Assembly (NCBI RefSeq): GCF_002797755.1
Contig: NZ_PGFI01000011.1
Span: 1,798,001-1,862,000, forward strand
DNA: 64,000 nt
Reading direction: 5' to 3'
Origin: Brevirhabdus pacifica
Lineage (GTDB): Bacteria > Pseudomonadota > Alphaproteobacteria > Rhodobacterales > Rhodobacteraceae
In this document: positions 41,699-51,000 of the stretch, piece by piece
How positions within the stretch are numbered: position 1 is the first letter of the stretch
How the letters are laid out: each line of letters starts with the position of its first letter
The notes under the pieces: generated by a model
What the model was told of the DNA's origin: nothing
The model's database searches: none
What the model saw: only the letters and a program-made list of their open reading frames with translations
Position numbers and translations under genes: made by a program

Positions 41699-42976
41699 TC
41701 AGGACTGGCAGAAAGGCTGGAATTCGACCAGCGCACCGGCTGGCAGGGATTGGGCATCGGCGGGCAGAAACATCAGCCCGTCCGCTAGAGAGAGTAGCCC
41801 GACACGGGCCGAATGCGTGGCATCCTCGAAACGGACGATCTCGCGACCTTGGGCATCGAAACCGGCCAGAGTGACGGGTCGGAGTTCGCAGCGCCCGGGC
41901 TTGCGGCAGATTGGGCTTGCGGTCACGACATGGCGCCGGGTCGGGATGGGTCCCTCGCCGCTCAGGGCACGGATCAGCGCCAGTCCGAAGACTTGCCATG
42001 TGACGAAGGCTGATACCGGGTTGCCGGGCAAGCCAAGCCACTGAGCCTTGCCGATACGGCCGACCGACACCGGCTTGCCCGGTTTGATCGCGACGCCGCT
42101 GAACAGGGTTTCGCCTCCGAGCGCCATGACGGCCGGTTTAACATGGTCTTCTTCGCCCACCGAGATACCGCCCGTGGTGATGACAAGATCGGCCTGCGCC
42201 GCCATGTCGCCCAATTGGCGGACAAGGCCGGCAAGGTTGTCGGCACCATGATCCGAGGCAACGATGTCGACATCCGCAGCTGCAAGGCTTGCCGTTAGCA
42301 TCGGAGTGTTGACGTCCCAGATCTGGGCGGCCTCACGCGCGCCTCCGGCGCGCCGAACCTCGTCGCCGGTGACCAGTAAAGCCACGCGCAACCTGCGCCG
42401 AACGCGCAGGATGCCTGCACCGGCGGCGGCACAGGCGGCGATCTCCCTCGGGCCGAGCCTCTGCCCCTTGTCGAGGACGGTCGCGCCACTGGCCATGTCA
42501 CTGCCCGCACGGCGGATGTTCAAACCCGGTTCAGGTCGGCGCGACAGATGAATGACGTCCCCGTCACGCTGAACCTCCTCCTGCATCACGACCGCGTCCG
42601 CGCCTTCCGGGATTGGTGCGCCGGTGAAGATACGGGCCGCCATGGCTCCTGCGACCGGCGTCGTCACCGCCTGCCCGGCAGGCACGCGTGCAACGACCGG
42701 CAGCACCCAGGGTCCGGCGCCAGTCAGGGCCGATGTCGCGATCGCATAGCCATCCATCGCCGCATTGTCGAAAGCCGGTGCCATGGACCGGGACCGGACC
42801 GGCTGGGCAAGAATGCGGCCAGAGGCGTGATCGAGCGACAGGGCCTCGGTCCGGCCGACCGGTGCTACATTTCCTGCAATCCGGGCCAGGGCCTCGTCGA
42901 TGCTGATCAGCGCGTGAAGCATGTCCTGACTGTCACAGCCGCAGCCCGGTGACGCGATGGCTTGGTGTATGGTCAT
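41699..42976 (-). CDS. moeA: Molybdopterin molybdenumtransferase MoeA
   Basis: 425 residues with the full MoeA order: N-terminal DEALARIAG and LDHASGRILAQPV, then PAFDNAAMDGYAI, IFTGAPIPEGADAVVMQEE, the MoCF-binding ITTGGISVGEEDHVKP, and GLPGNPVSAFV. It inserts molybdate into molybdopterin, the cofactor precursor of NarG. The start at 42976 (MTIHQ) is chosen because GAGGCAG precedes it. It overlaps the carbonic anhydrase gene by 4 bases, placing cofactor synthesis in the nar transcript. Confidence 0.9.
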   Translation of the reverse strand: MTIHQAIASPGCGCDSQDMLHALISIDEALARIAGNVAPVGRTEALSLDHASGRILAQPVRSRSMAPAFDNAAMDGYAIATSALTGAGPWVLPVVARVPAGQAVTTPVAGAMAARIFTGAPIPEGADAVVMQEEVQRDGDVIHLSRRPEPGLNIRRAGSDMASGATVLDKGQRLGPREIAACAAAGAGILRVRRRLRVALLVTGDEVRRAGGAREAAQIWDVNTPMLTASLAAADVDIVASDHGADNLAGLVRQLGDMAAQADLVITTGGISVGEEDHVKPAVMALGGETLFSGVAIKPGKPVSVGRIGKAQWLGLPGNPVSAFVTWQVFGLALIRALSGEGPIPTRRHVVTASPICRKPGRCELRPVTLAGFDAQGREIVRFEDATHSARVGLLSLADGLMFLPADAQSLPAGALVEFQPFCQS

Positions 42977-43605
42977 TGTGCTGCCTCCTCGGCGGAATGC
43001 GTAGGCTGGAAATGCCCGGGCCCGATGCTGCAATCGAGATCGCGCAGGCGCCCGTCCTTGAGTCCGTAAATCAGGCCGTGCACCCGGACATCAGCCCTGC
43101 GACGCCATGCCCTCTGAAGGATCGGCGTTTCGCAGACACGCCGAACGCCTTCGACGACGTTCAGTTCGGCCAGCCGGTCACGTTGTCCTTCGAGGTCGGG
43201 TTCACGCCCCAGATCGACCGCGTTGGCGCGGGCCAGGCGCCGGATCGGCTCGAGCCAGTGATCGGCCAGACCGTGTGGCAGATCTTCGGTCGCGGCCTTG
43301 ACCCCGCCGCAGCCATAGTGGCCGCAAACGATGATCTCTCGGACATGCAGAGCATCGACCGCGAATTCCAGCGCCGACAGGAGGTTCATGTCCGAGGAGT
43401 GAACGATGTTGGCGACGTTGCGATGGACGAACACTTCGCCCGGATCCAGCCCCGCGACCACGTTGGCCGGAACACGACTGTCCGAACAGCCGATCCAGAA
43501 GAACTCGGGCGCCTGAAGGGCGGCAAGGCGGGTGAAATAGTCTGGCTCCTCGTCGTGACGTTGTTTCGACCACGCCACGTTGCGCGCCAAGAGGTCATTC
43601 AGCAT
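42973..43605 (-). CDS. Beta-class carbonic anhydrase
   Basis: 210 residues. The zinc ligands and catalytic dyad are all present: Cys40-Ser-Asp42-Ser-Arg44 in GCSDSR, then His96 and Cys99 in VCGHYGCGG. Length and motifs are typical of plant-like bacterial beta-CAs. It interconverts CO2 and bicarbonate in the cytoplasm. Its position in the nitrate reductase operon, overlapping a hemerythrin gene by 11 bases and moeA by 4, is unusual and points to pH or bicarbonate demand during nitrate respiration (inference). Confidence 0.93.
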   Translation of the reverse strand: MLNDLLARNVAWSKQRHDEEPDYFTRLAALQAPEFFWIGCSDSRVPANVVAGLDPGEVFVHRNVANIVHSSDMNLLSALEFAVDALHVREIIVCGHYGCGGVKAATEDLPHGLADHWLEPIRRLARANAVDLGREPDLEGQRDRLAELNVVEGVRRVCETPILQRAWRRRADVRVHGLIYGLKDGRLRDLDCSIGPGHFQPTHSAEEAAQ

Positions 43606-44164
43606 CGGTCGTCTCCGGAAAATCTGGCAGCCCGCGTCTTGACCGCATGTGTTTCGACAGGATCCGCAGATCGGCCCGAGTCAGCCGGACCCGGGCAATC
43701 GGCAAGAGGATTGCGTTCTCGGCCACCAGGTGGCGGCGCACGTGCCCCGCAAACCTGGACAACACCCCGCGCTCCCTGGCGGACAGATCACCCCCCCGAT
43801 CAAGGCACCCGGCCAACATCGCACGCACCTCGGGCAGCAGACGCATCGCCTCATCCTGATCTGCCCTGATCCGGTCGATCACACCTTCGATCGCATCCTC
43901 AGCCGTGCAGCGCCGGGCAAGAAGCGGGAACAGGTCCTCTGCCTCGTCGCGCAGGTGGACATTCAGTTCCTCGTTCAGAAAGCGCAGCACCGTTGTCACT
44001 TCCTGGCGATTGAGAGCGTCTGCCGTTGCCAGCCGGTCGATCATCGCGCAAACCTGACGTTCGCGCAGGTGGTCTTCGCTGATGAAATCCAGAGGATTTG
44101 CAAGCAGGCCCAGGCTCGTCGGCTTCTCACCGCTCCCACGCAGCAGAGGCTCTGACGGTTGCAT
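43595..44164 (-). CDS. Hemerythrin-like domain protein of the nar operon
   Basis: 189 residues. Candidate iron ligands are in DFISEDHLRER, LNVHLRDEAEDLFPLL, GHVRRHLVAENAILLP, with the HxxxE(D) spacing of hemerythrin/HHE domains. Such proteins bind O2 or NO or repair iron centres. It lies 20 bases after the parvulin gene and overlaps the carbonic anhydrase gene. AAAGGAC precedes the ATG. A sensing or protective role during oxygen/NO exposure is inferred. Confidence 0.8.
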   Translation of the reverse strand: MQPSEPLLRGSGEKPTSLGLLANPLDFISEDHLRERQVCAMIDRLATADALNRQEVTTVLRFLNEELNVHLRDEAEDLFPLLARRCTAEDAIEGVIDRIRADQDEAMRLLPEVRAMLAGCLDRGGDLSARERGVLSRFAGHVRRHLVAENAILLPIARVRLTRADLRILSKHMRSRRGLPDFPETTDAE

Positions 44165-44184
44165 GACACGTCCTTTCGCGTGGT

Positions 44185-44979
44185 TCAGATCGGCGCGAGG
44201 CTTGCGCCGGTGATTTTTGCACCTTGGGCCAGGGTTTCGACGAATTGCCGAGAGGCCCTCGCCCAGGCTGCCTTCTCGAGGGCCTGCGCGATCCTGGGTC
44301 GGACGCTCTCAAACGGCAGAACCTGACCCGGTGCGATGGCGTTGAGGCGGATGATGTGCCAGCCGTGCCGCGACAGAACGGGTGCGGGGCTGATGCCGCC
44401 CTCGGTCAGAGTGCGCAACGCCGTCTCGAACTCGGGTACGGTGTCGCCCGGACCAAGCTGGCCAAGATGGCCGCCCGAAGCCTTGGAGCCGCAATCGCTT
44501 TCACGGGCAGCGGCGGCGAACCCTTTGGCATCACCATCAAGCCGCGCCAGCAGGGCAATGGCCCGTGCCTCGGCCAGCCCACGCTCGGCGTCGTCGCGCG
44601 GATCGCAGGCGCACAGGATGTGCGAGACATCCCAGAGCGGTGCCGAACGATATCGGTCAGGGTCCTTCTCCCATTCCGAGCGGACCGCATCCTCGGCAAT
44701 TGGCTCGATTTCCAGCGCTTCATCCAGCAGGGCGCGGATCAGGGCTTCGTCGTCTGTCTCGAACCGCCCCGGCGCCAGCTCGAGCGGGTCGGGCGACAGC
44801 CCCCGGCGCTTCGCCTCCTGCAACAGAAGAGCGCGGATCGCCAGGGCCTGCGCCGCCTTGCGCCAGGCGATGCCCGGCTTGTCTTTAGGGGCTTCGTGGT
44901 TCTGGGCCTCGGCGGCGATTGCCGCCGAGGGGATGGTTTCGCCGTTCACGACGACATCGGGAAACAGGGCCACATTCAT
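44185..44979 (-). CDS. Parvulin-type peptidyl-prolyl isomerase of the nar operon
   Basis: 264 residues. A helical N-terminal region (SurA-like) precedes a parvulin domain: DVSHILCACD...AEARAIALLARL, SDCGSKASGGHLGQLGPGDTVPEFETAL and RHGWHIIRLN. No signal peptide is visible, so it is probably cytoplasmic. Similar genes follow narI in many nitrate reductase operons, where they are proposed to help folding of the enzyme. I prefer the ATG at 44979 (GGAG 8 bases before) to the GTG at 44988 that overlaps the narI stop. Confidence 0.85.
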   Translation of the reverse strand: MNVALFPDVVVNGETIPSAAIAAEAQNHEAPKDKPGIAWRKAAQALAIRALLLQEAKRRGLSPDPLELAPGRFETDDEALIRALLDEALEIEPIAEDAVRSEWEKDPDRYRSAPLWDVSHILCACDPRDDAERGLAEARAIALLARLDGDAKGFAAAARESDCGSKASGGHLGQLGPGDTVPEFETALRTLTEGGISPAPVLSRHGWHIIRLNAIAPGQVLPFESVRPRIAQALEKAAWARASRQFVETLAQGAKITGASLAPI

Positions 44980-44984
44980 CTGGC

Positions 44985-45770
44985 TCACTCCGCTGGCGTC
45001 GTGGCAGTGGGACCGCGCTTGGCTTGCACCTTGTCATAGGCGCGGCGGCGTTCTTCGAGCGGGCGATGCCGCCGCGATCGTACGATCTGGTAACCCGGCC
45101 GCGTCAGCAGGTAGCGGAACGGCGCGGCAAAGCCCGACCAGATGTGCACCAGCCGCGTGAACGGAAACAGCGCCGTGATGATGAGACCGAGGAAGATGTG
45201 CAGCTTGTAGAGCCAGTGCACGTCGACCACGGTAACCCAGGCGTTGATGTTCCAGCTGACCACGCTCTGCGACCAGTTCATGAAGCGGACCATTTCCGAC
45301 CCGTCCATGTGTTGCAGCGTCTGGGTGATCGTCAGCAGGCCGATGGCCAACTGCAGCCAGATCAGGACCATGATCAGGATGTCGGGGACGGTCGATGTCA
45401 CCCGGATGCGCGGATCCACGAGTCGGCGGTGAAGCAGCATGGTCGATCCGATCAGGGCCGCGATGCCCGCCGGGCCGCCGATCAGGACCGCCATCCATTG
45501 CTTCAGCGCATAGGGAATGCCGATGGCATCCAGGACCCAGATCGGCGTGAAGAGGCCGATAAGGTGCCCGAAGAACACGGTCAGGATGCCGACGTGGAAC
45601 AGGATCGAGCCCCAGATCAGCTGCTTGCGACGCAGGAGCTGGCTTGAGGAACTTTTCCAGGTGAAGGGGTCCCGCTCGTAGCGGACGATCGACCCCACGA
45701 GGAAGATCGTCAGCGCGACATAGGGCATGACCCCGAAGATGACGAAGTTGATGTCGAAGTCGCCGAACAT
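44985..45770 (-). CDS. narI: Respiratory nitrate reductase gamma subunit NarI
   Basis: 261 residues with five membrane segments. The di-heme cytochrome b ligands are in FHVGILTVFFGHLIGLF and HWLYKLHIFLGL. It oxidises quinol at the membrane and passes electrons to NarH. GGAG 8 bases before the ATG at 45770 supports that start over a GTG at 45779 that lies inside narJ. Confidence 0.95.
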   Translation of the reverse strand: MFGDFDINFVIFGVMPYVALTIFLVGSIVRYERDPFTWKSSSSQLLRRKQLIWGSILFHVGILTVFFGHLIGLFTPIWVLDAIGIPYALKQWMAVLIGGPAGIAALIGSTMLLHRRLVDPRIRVTSTVPDILIMVLIWLQLAIGLLTITQTLQHMDGSEMVRFMNWSQSVVSWNINAWVTVVDVHWLYKLHIFLGLIITALFPFTRLVHIWSGFAAPFRYLLTRPGYQIVRSRRHRPLEERRRAYDKVQAKRGPTATTPAE

Positions 45771-45771
45771 G

Positions 45772-46494
45772 TCATGCACTCCTGTTCAATTGTTGCGGGG
45801 CGGGGGTCGGATTGAACCCAGGTTTGTCCATCGCGGCGAGCATGTCTCGGACCTGCGGGCAACCTGCGTTTGGATCGGGGCCGAATGTAACCTCGGTTTC
45901 CTCCCAGACGGCATCAAGCGCCGCGAGGTCGGTCGGGTCATCATCCGGCTGGGCCAGCATGTCGGCCACCGCTTCGGCGTCGGCCTGCGTGTCGGCGAGC
46001 TGGGAAAGAGCGGCGAACGCGGCGGCATACCCGCTGTCGCGCCGGACGAGCCGGGCCGCGAGAGCATCAAGGATATGCGCCGCGTCCGCCAGAGTTTCCT
46101 GCACTTCTGCGAAGGGACGCGTCGACAGGAATTCCAGCAACACCGGCAGGTGATCCGGCAGTTCCGAGGTGGCGGGCTCGAACCCGCCCTCCCGGTATGT
46201 CTCGATCAGGCTAACCATCGCGCCGCCCCGGTCACGGCTTTCGCCATGAACATGCTCGAAGAGATTGAGCGACAGCGTCCGCGACCGGTCGAAGAGCATC
46301 ACATAGCTTTCCTGCAGGTCGTAGAGGTCGGCCTTTGCGAAGCCATCAGCCAATGTGCGCAGCGCAGCCCGTGTGTCGGCGGCGATGCGGGGATCGGCTG
46401 CGATGACGCCCCCGATTTCGGGCATCGCCTCCTGAAGCTCCCGCGAGGGATAGCTCAGGATCAGCGACAGGGCCTTGAGTGTGCGGTCCATCAT
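45772..46494 (-). CDS. narJ: Nitrate reductase assembly chaperone NarJ
   Basis: 240 residues of the TorD/NarJ family: SLILSYPSRELQEAMPEI, then LYDLQESYVMLFDRSRTLSLNLFEHVHGESRDRG. It binds the NarG N-terminus and allows molybdenum cofactor insertion before membrane docking; it is not part of the final enzyme. Its start overlaps the narH stop by one base (TGATG). Confidence 0.94.
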   Translation of the reverse strand: MMDRTLKALSLILSYPSRELQEAMPEIGGVIAADPRIAADTRAALRTLADGFAKADLYDLQESYVMLFDRSRTLSLNLFEHVHGESRDRGGAMVSLIETYREGGFEPATSELPDHLPVLLEFLSTRPFAEVQETLADAAHILDALAARLVRRDSGYAAAFAALSQLADTQADAEAVADMLAQPDDDPTDLAALDAVWEETEVTFGPDPNAGCPQVRDMLAAMDKPGFNPTPAPQQLNRSA

Positions 46495-48020
46495 CAGAAG
46501 GTCTCCTGCGGAAGGGCGAATTTCTTTTTCTTGCCGCCGAACAAGGTGGTCTTGCCGGCCTCGCCGGTGGAACAGCCGTTGCCATCGGTAAAGCCGCAGC
46601 CGCCGCGGATGTCGGCGCCATGCTCATTCTGTTCGCGGTGCGCCGTGGGGATCGCGAAACGGTCCTCGTAGTCGGCGATGGCCATGATCTTGTACATGTC
46701 CTCGATCACCCGGCCCGACATGCCGACACGAGCGGCGATCGCCTCGTCCCGCACGCCATCCACGCTGAGCGCCCGCATATAGAGCCGCATCGCGGACATG
46801 CGTTCGAGGGCGTGCACGATGGGCTCCTCGTCCCCCGCCGTCAGCATGTTGGCGAGGTATTTGACGGGGATGCGCAGGGACCGCACGTCAGGCATCTGGT
46901 CGCTCATCGCGATCTGTCCGGCCTGAGCGGCATTCTGGATCGGCGACAGCGGCGGGATGTACCAGACCATCGGCAGCGTCCGGTATTCCGGGTGCAGCGG
47001 GAAGGCGACCTTCCAGTCCATCGCCATCTTCCAGACCGGGCTGACCTTGGCCGCCTCGATCCAGTCCTCGGGCACACCGTCGCGGCGGGCCGCGGCGATC
47101 ACCTCGGGGTCGTTCGGATCGAGAAACACATCCAGTTGCGCACCGTAAAGATCGGTCTCGCGCTCGGCGCTGGCCGCCGCCTCGATCTTGTCGGCGTCAT
47201 AGAGGATCACGCCCAGATAGCGGATGCGTCCGACGCAGGTTTCCGAGCAGACCGTCGGCTGGCCGGACTCAATCCGCGGATAGCAGAAGGTGCACTTCTC
47301 GGATTTGCCGGTATCCCAGTTGTAATAGACCTTCTTGTAGGGGCAGCCCGAGATGCACATCCGCCAGCCGCGGCATTTCTCCTGATCGATCAGGACGATG
47401 CCGTCCTCCTCGCGCTTGTATATCGCACCCGAGGGACAGGAGGCCGAGCAGGTGGGGTTGAGGCAATGCTCGCAGAGCCGCGGCAGGTACATCATGAAGG
47501 TGTTTTCATACTCTCCATAGATCTCCTTCTGCACGTTCTCGAAGTTGTAGTCGGCCGACCGCTTCGAGAATTCACCGCCCAGAATTTCCTCCCAGTTCGG
47601 ACCCTTCTCGATCTTCTCCATCCGCTCACCGGTGATCTTCGATCGGGGGCGTGCGGTGGGGAACGCGTTCATGTCGGGCGCCGATTTCAGGTGGTCATAG
47701 TCGAAATCGAACGGCTCGTAGTAGTCGTCGATCTCGGGCATGGCCGGGTTGGCGAAGATGTTCGCCAGGATCCGCCACTTCGACCCCTGCTTGGGATGCA
47801 GCTTGCCGCTGGCCGAGCGTGCCCAGCCGCCGTTCCAGCGCTTCTGGTTCTCCCAGTCGGTCGGATAGCCGGTGCCGGGCTTGGTCTCGACGTTGTTGAA
47901 CCACGCGTATTCAACGCCTTCGCGGGTCGTCCACACGTTCTTGCAGGTGACCGAACAGGTGTGACACCCAATGCATTTGTCGAGGTTCAGAACCTTGCCT
48001 ATTTGTGCGCGAACTCTCAT
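46494..48020 (-). CDS. narH: Respiratory nitrate reductase beta subunit NarH
   Basis: 508 residues with four iron-sulfur cluster motifs: CIGCHTCSVTCKN (about 15-27), CEHCLNPTCSASCPSG, CRGWRMCISGCPYKK (with the Trp that marks the 3Fe-4S cluster) and CTFCYPRIESGQPTVCSETC. It carries electrons from NarI to NarG on the cytoplasmic side. The start at 48020 (MRVRAQIGKV) overlaps the narG stop by ATGA; an upstream in-frame start is inside narG. Confidence 0.96.
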   Translation of the reverse strand: MRVRAQIGKVLNLDKCIGCHTCSVTCKNVWTTREGVEYAWFNNVETKPGTGYPTDWENQKRWNGGWARSASGKLHPKQGSKWRILANIFANPAMPEIDDYYEPFDFDYDHLKSAPDMNAFPTARPRSKITGERMEKIEKGPNWEEILGGEFSKRSADYNFENVQKEIYGEYENTFMMYLPRLCEHCLNPTCSASCPSGAIYKREEDGIVLIDQEKCRGWRMCISGCPYKKVYYNWDTGKSEKCTFCYPRIESGQPTVCSETCVGRIRYLGVILYDADKIEAAASAERETDLYGAQLDVFLDPNDPEVIAAARRDGVPEDWIEAAKVSPVWKMAMDWKVAFPLHPEYRTLPMVWYIPPLSPIQNAAQAGQIAMSDQMPDVRSLRIPVKYLANMLTAGDEEPIVHALERMSAMRLYMRALSVDGVRDEAIAARVGMSGRVIEDMYKIMAIADYEDRFAIPTAHREQNEHGADIRGGCGFTDGNGCSTGEAGKTTLFGGKKKKFALPQETF

Positions 48021-51000
48021 TCCGCTGCCTCCACTTTCCGGGTTGCGGGCTGATCCAGCCAATCAATTTTCTTCATTTTCCGCACGATCACGAACTCGTC
48101 GCGGTTGCTGCCCACGGTGCCGTAGTAGTTGAAGCCGTAGGACAGCTGCGCGTAGCCGCCGATCATGTGCGTGGGCTTGAGCGTCGCGCGGGTCACCGAG
48201 TTGTGGATGCCCCCGCGATGGCCGGTCTTTTCGGAACCGGGGGTGTTCACGATCTTTTCCTGCGCGTGGTACATGAATAGCGTCCCCTGCTTGATCCGCT
48301 GGGAGACGACCACCCGCGCGGTCAATGCGCCGTTGGTGTTGTAGGCCTCGACCCAGTCGTTATCGACGAGGCCCGCCTTCTGCGCGTCCACCTCGGACAT
48401 CCAGACCACCGGTCCGCCCCTGTTCAGCGTCAGCATCAGCAGGTTGTCGGTATAGGTGGAATGGATGCCCCATTTCTGGTGGGGCGTGATGAAGTTCAGC
48501 ACCACATGCGGGCTGCCTTCGGCCGCGTCGTTGTTGACGGCCGCGGTGATCGTCTTGAGGTCGACCGGCGGGCGATAGCTGACGAAGCCCTCGCCAAAGG
48601 CCCGCATCCATTCGTGATCCTGATACAGTTGCTGGCGGCCCGTCAGGGTGCGCCAAGGGATCAGTTCGTGGACGTTGGTGTAGCCCGCGTTGTAGCAGAC
48701 CTCCTCGCTCTCGATCCCCGACCAGGTGGGCGACGAGATAATCTTGCGCGGTTGCGCCGCGATATCGCGGAAGCGGATCTTGGTATGGTGCGCGCCCTCG
48801 GCCAGGTGGGCATGGTGGCGACCGGTGGGTTTTTCCAGTTCCTCCCACGCCTTCACGGCCACTTCGCCGTTGGTCTCGGGCGCCAGCATCAGGATCATCT
48901 CGGCCGCGTCGATAGCCGTTTCGAGTTTCGCGTGCCCCTTCGAGACACCCTCGTCCTGCACCACGCCATTGAGGTCGCGCAGATGGCCGACCTCGACCTT
49001 GGTGTCCCATGTGATCCCCTTGCCGCCGTTTCCGAGTTTCTCCAGCAGCGGACCGACCGAGGTGAACTTCTTGTAGAGGTTGGGATAATCCCGCTCGACC
49101 GCGATATAGTTCGGCGCGGTCTTGCCGGGGATCAGGTCACATTCGCCCTTCTTCCAGTCCTTCACATGGGCCTGCGCCAGTTCGCCGGGGGTGTCGTGCA
49201 GCAGCGGAAGCTGGACGATGTCCGTTTCCACGCCGAGCACCTCTGGTGCCACTTCCGAGAACTTGCGGGCGATCGACTTGAATATCTCCCAATCCGACTT
49301 CGACTCGTAGGCCGGGTCCACCGCCGCCTGCAGCGGGTGGATGAACGGGTGCATGTCCGAGGTGTTGAGGTCGTCCTTTTCGTACCAGCTGGCGGTCGGC
49401 AGGACGATGTCGGAATAGACCGCCGTCGTGGACATGCGGAAGTCGATGCAGACCAGCAGGTCGAGCTTGCCCTTCGGCGCCTCGTCATGCCAGACGGCCT
49501 CCTTCGGCATCACGCCGCCTTCCTCGCCCAGGTCCTTGCCCATCACGCCGTGATCGGTGCCGAGGAGGTGCTTGAGGAAATACTCGTGTCCTTTGCCCGA
49601 AGACCCGAGCAGGTTCGACCGCCAGACGAACAGGTTGCGCGGCCAGTTTTCCGGCGCGTCCGGATCCTGGCAGGACATTTCCAGATCGCCGGATTTCAGC
49701 TGTTCGGCGACGTAGTCCTTGATCTCCTTGCCCGCCTTCTTGGCAGCTTTCGAGACCTCCAGCGGGTTGGTCTTGAGCTGCGGGGCGGACGGCAGCCACC
49801 CCATGCGCTCGGCCCGGATGTTGTAGTCTATCAGGGAAATGTCCCAATCGCCCTCGGGCGCCGTGGGCGACAGGATTTCGCCCGCCCGCAGGGTCTCGTA
49901 GCGCCACTGGTCGGTATGGGCATACCAGCAGGATGTCGAGTTCATGTGCCGCGGCGGACGGTTCCAGTCCAGCGCAAAGGCCAGCGGCTGCCAGCCGGTC
50001 TGCGGGCGCAGCTTTTCCTGCCCCACGTAGTGCGACCAGCCCCCGCCCTCCTGGCCGATGCAGCCACACATCACCAGCATGTTGATGATGCCGCGATAGT
50101 TCATGTCCATGTGGTACCAGTGGTTCAGACCGGCCCCGAGGATGACCATGGACTTGCCATGGGTCTTTTCGGCGTTGCCCGCGAATTCCCGCGCGACCGC
50201 GATGATCTTCTCGCGATCGACGCCGGTGATCTTCTCGGCCCAGGCCGGGGTGTAGGGGCTGTCGTCATTGAAGTCCTTGGACACCCACTCACCGCCAAGG
50301 CCCCGGTCGAGACCGTAATTGGCGCAGAAGAGGTCGAACACGGTGGCAACGAGAACCTCCTTGCCATCGGCCAGTGTCACGCGTCGCACAGGAATGTTCC
50401 GGGTCAGCACCTCGGGGTGATCGCATTTGACGAAATCGCCGGTGGCAGCACCACCAAAATAGGGGAAGTCGACGCCAACCACCTCGTCGTGATCCTCGTC
50501 AAGGATCTGGCTGAGGCGCAGTTTGGTTTCCGCACCTTTCGCCTGTTCTTCGAGATTCCACTTGCCCTCTTCGCCCCAACGGAACCCGATGGATCCATTG
50601 GGCGCCACGATCTTGCCCGATGCCTCGTCGTAGGCGACGGTCTTCCAGTCGGGGTTGTTCGACTCGCCCAGATTGCCGTCGAAGTCGTCAGCGCGCAGCA
50701 TCCGGCCCGGTACAAGGTGGCCGTTCTTCTCTTCCAGACGCACCAGCATCGGCATGTCGGTATACTTGCGCGCATACTCCTCGAAATACTCGGCCTGCCG
50801 GTCGAGGTGGAATTCGCGCAGGATCACGTGGCCCATGGCCATCGCCAGCGCCGCGTCGGTGCCCGCCTGCGGATTCAGCCAGATATCGCCGAACTTTGCG
50901 GCCTCGGAATAGTCGGGGCTGACCACGGCGGATTTGGTGCCGCGATAGCGCACCTCGGTGTAGAAATGGGCGTCGGGCGTGCGGGTCTGCGGCACGTTCG

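Noticed and set aside
46479-48053. A 524-codon plus-strand frame opposite narH
   Set aside because: NarH with four cluster motifs is certain on the other strand; the antisense product has no recognisable fold.
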